Assembly (NCBI RefSeq): GCF_030541005.1
Contig: NZ_JASSVM010000006.1
Location: forward strand, 156,848-220,847
DNA from: Marinobacter sp. SS5-14b
GTDB taxonomy: Bacteria; Pseudomonadota; Gammaproteobacteria; Pseudomonadales; Oleiphilaceae
Length of the DNA stretch: 64,000 nucleotides
Direction of reading: 5' to 3'
This document shows, piece after piece, positions 19,051-26,551 of the stretch. The position numbers were made by a program, and so were the translations under genes. Each line of letters opens with the position of its first letter. Position 1 is the first letter of the stretch. The notes under the pieces were generated by a model, which did not search any database, had not been told where the DNA came from, and saw only the letters and a program-made list of their open reading frames with translations.

Positions 19051-19137
19051 TTAGTGGCCGGTAGCATAGCAGTATTGTTTTTTGTGCTGTAGTCCGGGGA
19101 CTTTGGTAACGGCTACTTTTATCAGGAGTTAGTCGCA

Positions 19138-19241
19138 CGGGCCGGGGGTTGGCTTTCGGGAGACGCTACGAGCACTTCCCTGTGCGCTTCGTTCGGGCCG
19201 TCCATGGCCCTCAAGACTCCCGAAAGCCAACCCCCGGCCCG
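19138..19241. repeat. Long palindromic element, copy 3 (25-bp stem, diverged loop)
   Basis: A perfect 25-bp inverted repeat (19138-19162 with 19217-19241) surrounds a 54-nt loop (19163-19216). The loop aligns with copies 1 and 2 (ACGCT...TCC.TGT.CGCT...TCCATGGC) but is clearly diverged, and its inner hairpin is GGGCC/GGCCC (19195-19210). The stem sequence is unique to this copy. It lies 3' of the GMC oxidoreductase gene and upstream of coaD. Confidence 0.8.
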
Positions 19242-19324
19242 CGCTCTCGTGTTATCTGCATACCTCCCCGACTGTATCTCTCTGGCCCTCTCTCGGTCAC
19301 ATCCTGCGAGTGTCACGACAAAGC

Positions 19325-20923
19325 TCAGCCCAGCTGCGTTAATTTCTGCGCCAGTCTGGTGCTGTTCCTCGCCGCCAATGCGTACACCGACAACTGCGGA
19401 TTCGCGCCGATGCTGGTGGGGAAGATAGAGGCGTCGTGGATGCTCAGGTTGGCGATGTGGTGGTGTTCACCGAAGCCATTGACCACGGAGTCTTCCGGGT
19501 TGCTGCCCATGCTGCAGCCACCCATCTGGTGGGCGGTGAACAGGCGGGCGCGGTGGGGTTTCATGGGGAGCTCATTGATGGCGGCTTTGGCCTGGTTCCA
19601 GCTGGTGTACCAGTCGGAGTCCAGGTGCACGGCCTGGACCGCTTCGGCGCCGGCGGCGAACTGGATTTCGGCCATGTTGAGGTAGGCTTCGCGAATGCCG
19701 TTCCAGAGATAGTCGGTCATCGGGTAATCGAGCACCGGGCTGCCGTCATCCCTCAGGCTGACTGTGCCGCCGGGGCTTTCAGGGTGGAAACCGTCCCGGA
19801 GCAGGGCGATGACGGACTGCATCCAGGGCAGCTGGCCCAGGTTGTCTCTTTGTTGCTGGCCGTGGCCGGGTACCACCCCGGCCGCCATGGCTGGGTGCAA
19901 CGGTGGCACTTCGAGTTTGTAGCCAACCTGGCCGTCGGTGCCGTATTTGAAGTTGAATTCGTCGGAATAGATGGATTGCGGTGCACCGTAGAATGGATCG
20001 ACTTTCGCGGGCATGCGGGCCACGGTGGCGTTGACCGGGTGAATGAAGGAGCGCTTGCCCACTCGCTGATAAGGGTCTGGCAGGTCTGAGCGCAGCAACA
20101 GGCCGGGTGAGCCGATGGCACTGGCGGCGACCACGAAGTGGCTGGCTTTCAGGGTGACGGTAACACCGGAGGGCGTAACGCCATCCGGGCCCATGGCACT
20201 GGCTAGCAGGTGGTCAATGCGGTCCTGGTTCATCACCAGCCGGTCGGCCCGCAGGCCGTGGAACATTTGTGCCTTGTGGTCCAGCGCGCCGGGGATGGTG
20301 GTCAGCAGGGCTCCCTGTTTGGCGTTGGTGGGGCAACTGACGCCGCAGTAGCCGGAGTTCCAGCAGCCTTTGACGTTTCTCGGGATCACCTGCCAGGAGT
20401 AACCCAGGGCATCGCAGCCTTGGCGCAGGATGTCGTTATTCAGGTTCGGATCGGTTTGCCAGGGCGCCATGGTGTGGCGTTCCTCCCGGCCCTGAAACCA
20501 GGGGGCCATGGCGTCGGGTTGCAGGCCGTCTAACCCGAATGTCTGACTCCAGTAAGTCAGGGTTTCGTCGGGTGTGCGGAAGCTGCTGGTCCAGTTGACT
20601 GTCGTGGAACCGCCTACGCAGCGGCCTTGCAGAATGGCAATCGCGCCGTCCGCTGTGGTTCGGCTCATGCCTTCCTGATAGAGATTGGCGTAAGACGTCA
20701 GCTCGTCCATCTTGAAATCTTTCTGATAATACAGCCGGCCTTCTTCTACCAGAATAACTGACAGGCCCTGCCTGGCCAGAATCTCTGCGGTAGTTCCACC
20801 ACCGGCACCGGTGCCAATCACCACCACATCGGCTTCTACGGTCTTGTTTGCGACCAGTTTGCTGGCATCGGTGACATTCCAGCCGGAAGCCAGGCCCCGG
20901 GCGATAGGATCATTCATGGACAT
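19325..20923 (-). CDS. GMC-family FAD oxidoreductase (alcohol dehydrogenase/oxidase type)
   Basis: A 532-residue flavoprotein of the glucose-methanol-choline family. The FAD-binding GTGAGGGTTAEILARQG is at about residues 25-41, and GRCVGGSTTVNW (about 90-101) is the second signature region. A cysteine motif (CGVSCPTNAK, about 186-195) and the C-terminal TAHQMGGCSMG with its His complete the pattern, closest to long-chain alcohol oxidases and choline-dehydrogenase-like enzymes. The start at 20923 (MSMNDP) has a GGAG site; the longer frame overlaps the partner gene. It follows the Tat-exported partner gene by 25 bp, so they probably form a complex. Substrate unknown; a long-chain alcohol is plausible beside the aldehyde dehydrogenase. 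Confidence 0.82.
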   Translation of the reverse strand: MSMNDPIARGLASGWNVTDASKLVANKTVEADVVVIGTGAGGGTTAEILARQGLSVILVEEGRLYYQKDFKMDELTSYANLYQEGMSRTTADGAIAILQGRCVGGSTTVNWTSSFRTPDETLTYWSQTFGLDGLQPDAMAPWFQGREERHTMAPWQTDPNLNNDILRQGCDALGYSWQVIPRNVKGCWNSGYCGVSCPTNAKQGALLTTIPGALDHKAQMFHGLRADRLVMNQDRIDHLLASAMGPDGVTPSGVTVTLKASHFVVAASAIGSPGLLLRSDLPDPYQRVGKRSFIHPVNATVARMPAKVDPFYGAPQSIYSDEFNFKYGTDGQVGYKLEVPPLHPAMAAGVVPGHGQQQRDNLGQLPWMQSVIALLRDGFHPESPGGTVSLRDDGSPVLDYPMTDYLWNGIREAYLNMAEIQFAAGAEAVQAVHLDSDWYTSWNQAKAAINELPMKPHRARLFTAHQMGGCSMGSNPEDSVVNGFGEHHHIANLSIHDASIFPTSIGANPQLSVYALAARNSTRLAQKLTQLG

Positions 20924-20948
20924 ACTGCTCTCCGTTATCCGGGTGTCG

Positions 20949-21587
20949 TCAAACGTTGTGGAATTGCGGCAGGGAATCAACCATCCAGGCGGGTGGCCCG
21001 GGGTAACCGGACAGGTGCCAGTGGTTTTCGTAACCATAGAAGGCCACGTTACTGATCTTGCTCAGCGCAATGTAGCCGTTGTTCAGCAAGCCAATGCGAC
21101 TGCTGCGCCAGCGATTCAGAAAGGCATCGGCCTCCCGGGTACTGACGGATGGCCAGTCTGACCACACCCGGGCCAGCGTCACGCGGGTAGGTGCAAAGTT
21201 CAGCAGATCGAACAGCTTGCGCAATTCTTTTTGATTTGGCGGGCCAAACTTTGCAATGCCCTGATCAATCCGCTCAATGGTGGCGGCAATGGCAAACTGG
21301 CGCTGATTCGGTTCTTCCGGCAAGGCGCCGGCAAACATCGCTGGCAGCAGGGCCTCGAACAGTGCAATGTCGTCCTTGCTCAGGAACTGGAACTGGTAGC
21401 TGGCGTTCATCCGGGAACCAACCGCGCTGATACGGCCGGCCGGGGCGGTGGCACAACCGGACAGACCGGCGGTCACGCTCACGGTGCTCAGAAACAGGGC
21501 GCCGCCGAGGCTGGTTTTCAGGAAGCTGCGCCGGCTGGTGTCAGCGAGCTGGCCTTTGGGGTGTTCGTGAGACTGAGGTGTTTTCAT
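20949..21587 (-). CDS. Tat-exported lipoprotein-like subunit, gluconate 2-dehydrogenase subunit 3 type
   Basis: A 212-residue protein with a twin-arginine signal (SRRSFLKT, about residues 19-26), a hydrophobic stretch and a lipobox-like LSGC (about 43-46). This points to folded export and lipid anchoring. The helical remainder resembles the small subunit that escorts GMC dehydrogenases such as gluconate 2-dehydrogenase, and the GMC gene follows directly. The ATG at 21587 (MKTPQS) is chosen because the longer frame is antisense to palindrome copy 4. If export is real, the FAD subunit may be carried out with it. Confidence 0.7.
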   Translation of the reverse strand: MKTPQSHEHPKGQLADTSRRSFLKTSLGGALFLSTVSVTAGLSGCATAPAGRISAVGSRMNASYQFQFLSKDDIALFEALLPAMFAGALPEEPNQRQFAIAATIERIDQGIAKFGPPNQKELRKLFDLLNFAPTRVTLARVWSDWPSVSTREADAFLNRWRSSRIGLLNNGYIALSKISNVAFYGYENHWHLSGYPGPPAWMVDSLPQFHNV

Positions 21588-21630
21588 GGCAGTTTCTTGT
21601 AGTTTTAATGGCGAATAGCGCAATGCATGG

Positions 21631-21740
21631 GGCCAGGGTGCGGCACGTCTTTCCAGGACTGTGCAAAACAGGGATGTTTTGCTCAAGCCCACATGGACGT
21701 GTTCACGGCGTGTCCTGGAAAGACGTGCCGTACCCTGGCC
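21631..21740. repeat. Long palindromic element, copy 4 (29-bp stem, inverted orientation)
   Basis: A 29-bp inverted repeat (21631-21659 with 21712-21740) has a single G-T wobble and a 52-nt loop. Read on the minus strand the loop begins ACGCCGTGAACACGTCCATGT, matching copies 1-2 closely, then forms its own 8-bp hairpin (GCAAAACA/TGTTTTGC, 21663-21682). Stem and inner hairpin sequences are unique to this copy. It lies 3' of the aldehyde dehydrogenase gene. Confidence 0.8.
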
Positions 21741-21760
21741 TTGCACCCAATCTGCAGGCC

Positions 21761-23206
21761 TTAGCGAATAAACAACTTATAGACCATACGGTGAGCCGCT
21801 GTACCGTGAGGCGCATACACGAACTTGCCGCTGTTGAACTTCTGCTTGGTAAAGATCGCCCGGTGATGGGAGAAGGTCAGGAAACCTTCCTTGCCATGGT
21901 AATGGCCCATACCCGAATCGCCGATGCCGCCGAATGGCAAGTCATCCTGCGCCACGTGCATCAACGCGTCATTAATGCACATGCCGCCGGAGTGGGTCTG
22001 ATCCACAACATGTTGTTGCTGGCCCTTGTCATAGCCGAAGAAGTAGAGGGCCAGCGGGCGTGGCCGCTCATTGATGTAGTGAATGGCATCGTCGAGGCTG
22101 GCGTAGCTGACAATCGGAAGGATCGGACCGAAAATTTCGTCCTGCATCACCTTCATGTCCGGCGTGGTCTTCAGCACCAGAGTGAGCGGAATCTTGCGGG
22201 TGCCGTCTTTCATGTTTTCATTGGCAGGATTGATCTCAACCACTTCCGCACCTTTGGCCCGGGCGTCTTCAAGGTAACTTTGCAGCCGGTCATACTGGCG
22301 CTCATTGATGATGGCAGTGTAATCATCATTGTCCCGCAGGCTAGGGTACATCTCGGCAAATCGGGCCCGGAATTCGTCGACAAAAGCCTGAACCCTGTCA
22401 GCGGGGCAGAGCACGTAGTCGGGCGCCACGCAGGTCTGCCCTGCGTTAAAGGCCTTGCCGAAGGCAATGCGCTGGGCTGCGTCTTCCATCGGGACATCCG
22501 GTGACACGATGGCCGGGGATTTTCCGCCCAGCTCCAGGGTAACCGGCGTCAGGTTCTCGGCCGCTGCCCGCATCACCAGTTTGCCCACGGATGTCGAGCC
22601 GGTGAACAGCAGGTGATCGAAGGGCCGCTGAGAAAAATCAGCTGCAACATCGGCTTCACCGGTGATCACCGAAACCAGATCCTCCGGGAACATCGATTCG
22701 ATGATTTCCTTGAACAGAGCCGATGTGTGGGGCGTGAACTCCGACATTTTGATCATGGTGCGGTTGCCGGCCGCCAGCGATGCGACCAATGGGCCTACCG
22801 CAAGGTACAGCGGATAGTTCCAGGGCACGATCACACCCACCACACCCTTGGGCTGATAGTGCACCTTGTTGCTGGCGGGCTGGAACAGCACCGATACATG
22901 GCGCCTGGATGGCTTCATCCAGTCACTCAGGCTTTTCATTGTGTAATTGATGCCCTGGATAGAAGGCATCACTTCGGCGATCAGTGATTCGTCTTTTGAG
23001 CGGCAGCTGAAGTCCCGGTCGATGGCTTCCAGCAGTCGGTCCTGGTGCGTCAGCAGGGCGCGCTTCAGGCGTTTCAGATTCTCTTTACGCTCAGTCAGTG
23101 AAGGCATCGGGTTGTTTCGGAAGGCCTTTTTCTGATCCTCAAACACCCGATGAGTGTGTTGAATCTGCTTTTTGCTCTCGGTGAGCTGGACGACAGTTGC
23201 TACCAT
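21761..23206 (-). CDS. Aldehyde dehydrogenase, coniferyl-aldehyde dehydrogenase (CalB) type
   Basis: NAD(P)-dependent oxidation of an aldehyde to the acid. The 481 residues have the ALDH core: VPWNYPLYLAVGP, FTGSTSVGK, ELGGKSP with the general-base Glu, and FNAGQTCVAPDY with the catalytic Cys. DEIFGPILPI and LPFGGIGDSG follow. Length and the PxNYP context suit the CalB/fatty-aldehyde group. The start at 23206 (MVATVV) has GGGAG; a longer frame to 23254 lacks one. It is divergent from a TetR gene across a 16-bp palindrome and probably oxidises the product of the GMC enzyme. Confidence 0.85.
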   Translation of the reverse strand: MVATVVQLTESKKQIQHTHRVFEDQKKAFRNNPMPSLTERKENLKRLKRALLTHQDRLLEAIDRDFSCRSKDESLIAEVMPSIQGINYTMKSLSDWMKPSRRHVSVLFQPASNKVHYQPKGVVGVIVPWNYPLYLAVGPLVASLAAGNRTMIKMSEFTPHTSALFKEIIESMFPEDLVSVITGEADVAADFSQRPFDHLLFTGSTSVGKLVMRAAAENLTPVTLELGGKSPAIVSPDVPMEDAAQRIAFGKAFNAGQTCVAPDYVLCPADRVQAFVDEFRARFAEMYPSLRDNDDYTAIINERQYDRLQSYLEDARAKGAEVVEINPANENMKDGTRKIPLTLVLKTTPDMKVMQDEIFGPILPIVSYASLDDAIHYINERPRPLALYFFGYDKGQQQHVVDQTHSGGMCINDALMHVAQDDLPFGGIGDSGMGHYHGKEGFLTFSHHRAIFTKQKFNSGKFVYAPHGTAAHRMVYKLFIR

Positions 23207-23298
23207 GTTTCGTTCTCCCTCGGCTGCTCGGGTGGGTCGTCGGCAGTCGGTCATTGTTAGTGGCGAAATTCTGGACGATTTGCGCTTGGGGGTATTAT

Positions 23299-23314
23299 TA
23301 GAGTATATACTCTA
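23299..23314. promoter_or_regulatory. Perfect 16-bp palindrome, candidate TetR operator
   Basis: TAGAGTATATACTCTA is a perfect palindrome in the divergent gap between the aldehyde dehydrogenase (-) and tetR (+) genes, 93 bp from the first start and 66-72 bp from the second. The AT-rich centre could overlap a promoter. It is likely the binding site of the adjacent TetR regulator; this is inference. Confidence 0.6.
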
Positions 23315-23379
23315 GGCAGTCAAGGAATGCCGGATGGCCCATCAGGCCATCCATCAAGCTGATAACAACAAACCGCGGC

Positions 23380-24054
23380 GTGAGCATGAAAACCAGAGAC
23401 AAAATTCTGTTATCGAGCCTTGAGCTTTTTAATGAGCGGGGTGAGCGCAATATCACAACCAATCATATTGCCGCGCACCTGGCCATATCGCCGGGCAATC
23501 TGTATTACCACTTCCGGAACAAGTCGGACATCATTTATGAAATCTTCCAGGAATATGAAAAGCTGGTGGACTATTACCTGGACATTCCGGAAGACCGCCC
23601 AATCACACTGGAGGACATGACCTTCTATCTGGAATCCGTGTTCGACGGGTTGTGGAGCTACCGGTTTTTTCATCGGGATCTCGAGTACTTGCTGGACAGC
23701 GATCCGCGGTTGCGGCGTGACTACCGGGACTTTACCAACCGGTGTCTGGCGGCCATCAGCCGGATCTTTGGCAAGCTCGCCGAGGCAGGGATTATTCAGT
23801 CGCAACTGGAAGAGCTGCGCTCGGCAATGTCGCTGAACGTCTGGTTGGTGATCACCAACTGGATGGCATTTCTGAAAACGGCTCACGCCAGTGAAGGGCC
23901 TGGGAGCCTGAGCCTGACCGAACTCAAGCAGGGAATCTATCAGGTGCTGACGCTTGAGCTTCCCTATCTGACGGCGGAGTATCGCGAACGGGTGCTGGTG
24001 CTGAGGGAAAAGTACCGACCAACCTTGCCGGATGCTCAGGGAGAGGCCGTTTAG
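23380..24054 (+). CDS. TetR-family regulator divergent from the aldehyde dehydrogenase
   Basis: A 224-residue protein with an N-terminal helix-turn-helix (about residues 8-55, ITTNHIAAHLAISPGNLYYHFRNKSDII) and a helical C-terminal domain similar to TetR proteins of the YcdC/fatty-acid type. The start is GTG at 23380 or ATG at 23386 two codons on; neither has a strong ribosome site. The divergent arrangement with a palindrome suggests it represses the aldehyde dehydrogenase gene and perhaps the Tat/GMC pair behind it. Ligand unknown. Confidence 0.85.
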   Translation: MSMKTRDKILLSSLELFNERGERNITTNHIAAHLAISPGNLYYHFRNKSDIIYEIFQEYEKLVDYYLDIPEDRPITLEDMTFYLESVFDGLWSYRFFHRDLEYLLDSDPRLRRDYRDFTNRCLAAISRIFGKLAEAGIIQSQLEELRSAMSLNVWLVITNWMAFLKTAHASEGPGSLSLTELKQGIYQVLTLELPYLTAEYRERVLVLREKYRPTLPDAQGEAV

Positions 24055-24085
24055 TGGGTGCTCGATCTGGTTTTGAACAAAAAAT

Positions 24086-24111
24086 GAACTTTCTGGAAAT
24101 GTGCGGTCAAA
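24086..24111 (+). promoter_or_regulatory. Candidate extracytoplasmic-stress (AlgU/sigma-E-like) promoter
   Basis: GAACTT (24086-24091), a 15-nt spacer, then TCAAA (24107-24111). Both boxes match the AlgU/RpoE consensus; the spacer is at the short end of the known range. Transcription would start near 24118, at the head of the candidate small RNA. Confidence 0.4.
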
Positions 24112-24117
24112 GTTAAT

Positions 24118-24244
24118 GACGCTGGAAACCGGACATCCCGCGTCTCCTGAGTGAGTTCTCAGGTTGGCCTCTTTATTTCGGAGGCCATAGCACGTCGCAA
24201 ACCCTGACGTTTCACCGGCCTGTCTCTGGCAGGCCGGTTTTTTT
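24118..24244 (+). ncRNA. Candidate small RNA convergent to engB (Spot 42/ErsA position)
   Basis: No ORF fits here, but the stretch has RNA-gene structure: an AlgU-like promoter at the left; hairpin 1, CCTGAG/CTCAGG (24146-24163); hairpin 2, GGCCTC/GAGGCC with a U-rich loop (24166-24186); a single-stranded linker; and a 9-bp terminator stem with seven T. The predicted length is about 127 nt. In E. coli spf (Spot 42) lies between polA and engB with its terminator facing engB, and I recall Pseudomonas ErsA in the same place. The polarity relative to engB is the same here; no sequence identity is claimed. Confidence 0.5.
24214..24244 (+). terminator. Strong terminator convergent to engB
   Basis: The stem ACCGGCCTG (24214-24222) with CAGGCCGGT (24230-24238), a 7-nt loop, and seven T at 24238-24244. 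It ends 4 bp before the engB stop and serves + strand transcripts (tetR or the candidate small RNA). Confidence 0.85.
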
Positions 24245-24248
24245 GCGC

Positions 24249-24887
24249 TCAGTCTTCAGCAAACTCCGAGTCTTCCAACCAGTCGGTCAGTGTATTCCGG
24301 CACTCGTCCAGGCCCAGCTTTGATGTGGCTGAAAACATGATCAGGTGTTCCACGCACTCGTATTTCTTCAGCTTGCCGGCAATGCCGAGCATGGCGGTTT
24401 TGGCCTGGCCGAATTTGAGTTTGTCGGCTTTCGTGGCAAGGATCATCAGTGGCAACTTGTTATGTTCGCACCAATCAACCATCATCTGGTCAAAGTCTGT
24501 GAGCGGGTGGCGAATGTCCATCACCAGAACCAGGCCGCGCAGGCAGCGGCGGTCGTTCAGGTAGTGGCCCAGGTGTTTTTGCCAGTCATCTTTCATGTCC
24601 CGGGAAACTTTGGCATAACCGTACCCGGGAAGATCCACCAGCCGCCGGTTTTCTTTGTTCAGGCTGAAAAAATTGATCAGCCGGGTGCGCCCGGGCGTTT
24701 TACTGGTGCGGGCCAGTTTGCCGTTGACGGTAATGGCGTTGAGAGCACTGGATTTGCCGGCGTTAGAGCGGCCTGCGAAGGCAACCTCGGCACCGAAATC
24801 GGGGGGGCACTCGTCCAGACGTGAGGCGCTGATCAGAAATCGGGCGCTGTTGAAAGAGAGGCTTTTTTGAGTCAGATCAGGGTCCAC
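24249..24887 (-). CDS. engB: Ribosome biogenesis GTP-binding protein EngB/YsxC/YihA
   Basis: Essential GTPase in 50S subunit maturation. The 212 residues show G1 GRSNAGKSS (about 39-47), the G2 threonine region SKTPGRTR, G3 DLPGYG (about 83-88) and G4 TKAD (about 147-150). The family N-terminal SARF pattern is present. It is divergent from cytochrome c4, the order also found in Pseudomonas. Confidence 0.95.
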   Translation of the reverse strand: MDPDLTQKSLSFNSARFLISASRLDECPPDFGAEVAFAGRSNAGKSSALNAITVNGKLARTSKTPGRTRLINFFSLNKENRRLVDLPGYGYAKVSRDMKDDWQKHLGHYLNDRRCLRGLVLVMDIRHPLTDFDQMMVDWCEHNKLPLMILATKADKLKFGQAKTAMLGIAGKLKKYECVEHLIMFSATSKLGLDECRNTLTDWLEDSEFAED

Positions 24888-24930
24888 GACGGTTGCTGTT
24901 CCTTTGGATTTCAGTTATCGACGATTAATG

Positions 24931-24936
24931 TATAAT
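24931..24936 (+). promoter_or_regulatory. Probable -10 element for cytochrome c4
   Basis: A perfect TATAAT preceded directly by TG, 132 bp upstream of the cytochrome c4 ATG and just upstream of the divergent engB start. No convincing -35 is seen at 16-18 bp, so assignment rests on the -10 alone. It implies a 5' leader of about 125 nt. Confidence 0.4.
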
Positions 24937-25067
24937 GCTACACCAATTTCCGGCGGGGCGCTGCGCGTTCCGCTGTCAGTCCCGGTTTAGAGCCTGAACC
25001 TTCAGGGCCGTCCGGCTGTACAACCAGAATACTTTCAAGATTCTAAGATGAGAGAAGCGGAGCGAGC

Positions 25068-25676
25068 ATGAAAAGACTGATCGCAGGAGTTGTTCTCGGA
25101 GTTGGCCTTACAGCAATGGCTCACGGGGCAGGAGATCCAGCAGCGGGTGAACAGAACGCGGCAGTATGTGCCGGTTGTCATGGGCAGGGTGGTGGTAAGC
25201 CGGTTATGGCGGTTTATCCTAAACTGACGGGTCTGGGTGAAAAATACCTGTTTAACCAGTTGGTCGACATCAAATCCGGAGATCGTTCAGTGCCGGAAAT
25301 GACCGGCCTGCTGAGCGCCATGTCCGAGCAGGATATGCGTGATCTGGCCGCTTACTACAACAGCCAGGATATGGTCGTTGGCCAGGCTAACCCGGATCTG
25401 GTCGAACAGGGCGCAGCCCTGTATCGCGGTGGTAACATGGCGACGGGTGTGCCTGCTTGTGCCGGCTGTCATAACCCGAAAGGTATCGGTAATGAGCCTG
25501 CGGGTTACCCTGCATTGGGCGGTCAGAATGCTGAGTACATTACCAAGCAGCTTCAGGCTTACCGTGCGGGCGAGCGCGCCACTACGGCCAACGCTGGCAT
25601 TATGGCTGACGTAGCCTCCAAGTTGACAGACGCTGAAATCGAAGCGGTTGCCAATTACGTCTCCGGTTTGAACTGA
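25068..25676 (+). CDS. Diheme cytochrome c4
   Basis: Periplasmic or membrane-associated electron carrier to terminal oxidases. The 202-residue precursor has a signal peptide (about 1-20, cleavage near AHG) and two c-type heme sites, CAGCH at residues 34-38 and 131-135, in two similar cytochrome domains. Distal Met ligands are expected in segments such as SVPEMTGLLSAMS and NAGIMADVAS. A GGAG-type site precedes the ATG and a strong terminator follows. It is next to dsbA as in Pseudomonas. Confidence 0.93.
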   Translation: MKRLIAGVVLGVGLTAMAHGAGDPAAGEQNAAVCAGCHGQGGGKPVMAVYPKLTGLGEKYLFNQLVDIKSGDRSVPEMTGLLSAMSEQDMRDLAAYYNSQDMVVGQANPDLVEQGAALYRGGNMATGVPACAGCHNPKGIGNEPAGYPALGGQNAEYITKQLQAYRAGERATTANAGIMADVASKLTDAEIEAVANYVSGLN

Positions 25677-25699
25677 TCCGGTCTCGTAGATGCCGATAC

Positions 25700-25730
25700 A
25701 AAAACCCCGCTTCGGCGGGGTTTTTGTTTT
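25700..25730 (+). terminator. Bidirectional-looking terminator after cytochrome c4
   Basis: The stem AAAAACCCCGC (25700-25710) with GCGGGGTTTTT (25715-25725), a TTCG tetraloop, then G and more T. The A-tract on the left makes it terminator-like on both strands, though both flanking genes are on +. Confidence 0.9.
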
Positions 25731-25860
25731 TAAATCAAAATCTTCTTAACCTTCGGTAATGATTTCCCTGTGCGGGCAGTGGAACTTTCAAGCTGTGCCG
25801 GGTCATAATCAACGCTCTTTTGCAGAACGCCAACAATCAATCAATGTTCGGAGAAATCCC

Positions 25861-26496
25861 ATGTTCAGAACTTTTAGCCTGGTAGCGACGATGGTTGCTT
25901 CGCTGGTGCTCAGTGGAATGGCGAATGCGCAGCCCTGGGAAAACGGCGTGCACTACCGCACCCTCAGTAACCCGGTAAGCACCTCGTCACAGGAGGGTGT
26001 CGAAGTGGCGGAAGTGTTCTGGTACGGGTGCCCTCACTGTTACAACTTCAAACCGCTGGCGGAGGCTTGGGAAGAAAGCGCTCCTGAGTATGTTAACTAT
26101 GTCAGGCTGCCGGCGGTTCTTGGTGAAAGCTGGGCACCCCATGCGATTGCCTATTATGCTCTTGAGGCGCTCGGTGACCTGGATAAAGCACACGATGCTC
26201 TGTTCGATGCGCTGGCGGGTGAACGTCGCCCTTTGAATTCAGGCGAGGCTCTGGCGGATTTCGTGGCTGACCATGGTGTGGATTCCGAAGCGTTTATCGA
26301 TGCTTATAACAGCTTTACCGTTCAGTCCCGTGTCAGGCAGGCCCAGGCCCGGATTATGGGTGCGCAAATTACCGGTACGCCAACTATGCTGGTAAATGGT
26401 AAGTATGTGGTGAGTGCCAGCATGGCAAATGGCCACGAAAATGTGCTGAAGGTTGTCGAGCATCTGGTGGAAAAGGAGCGCGCAGCGTCTGAGTGA
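25861..26496 (+). CDS. dsbA: Thiol:disulfide interchange protein DsbA
   Basis: Periplasmic oxidant that introduces disulfide bonds into exported proteins. The 211-residue precursor has a signal peptide (about 1-23, ending ANA), a thioredoxin fold with CPHC at residues 57-60, a helical insertion, and the cis-proline loop ITGTPTMLVNGKYV (about residues 170-183). The ATG at 25861 with GGAG upstream is chosen over a longer frame from 25759 that has no signal-like start. It could help mature the neighbouring cytochrome or other exported proteins. Confidence 0.93.
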   Translation: MFRTFSLVATMVASLVLSGMANAQPWENGVHYRTLSNPVSTSSQEGVEVAEVFWYGCPHCYNFKPLAEAWEESAPEYVNYVRLPAVLGESWAPHAIAYYALEALGDLDKAHDALFDALAGERRPLNSGEALADFVADHGVDSEAFIDAYNSFTVQSRVRQAQARIMGAQITGTPTMLVNGKYVVSASMANGHENVLKVVEHLVEKERAASE

Positions 26497-26551
26497 GGTG
26501 CTACTGCTCGAGTGCTGATGGCTTTAAGGGTTAGCCTTGGAATCCTGGAAT

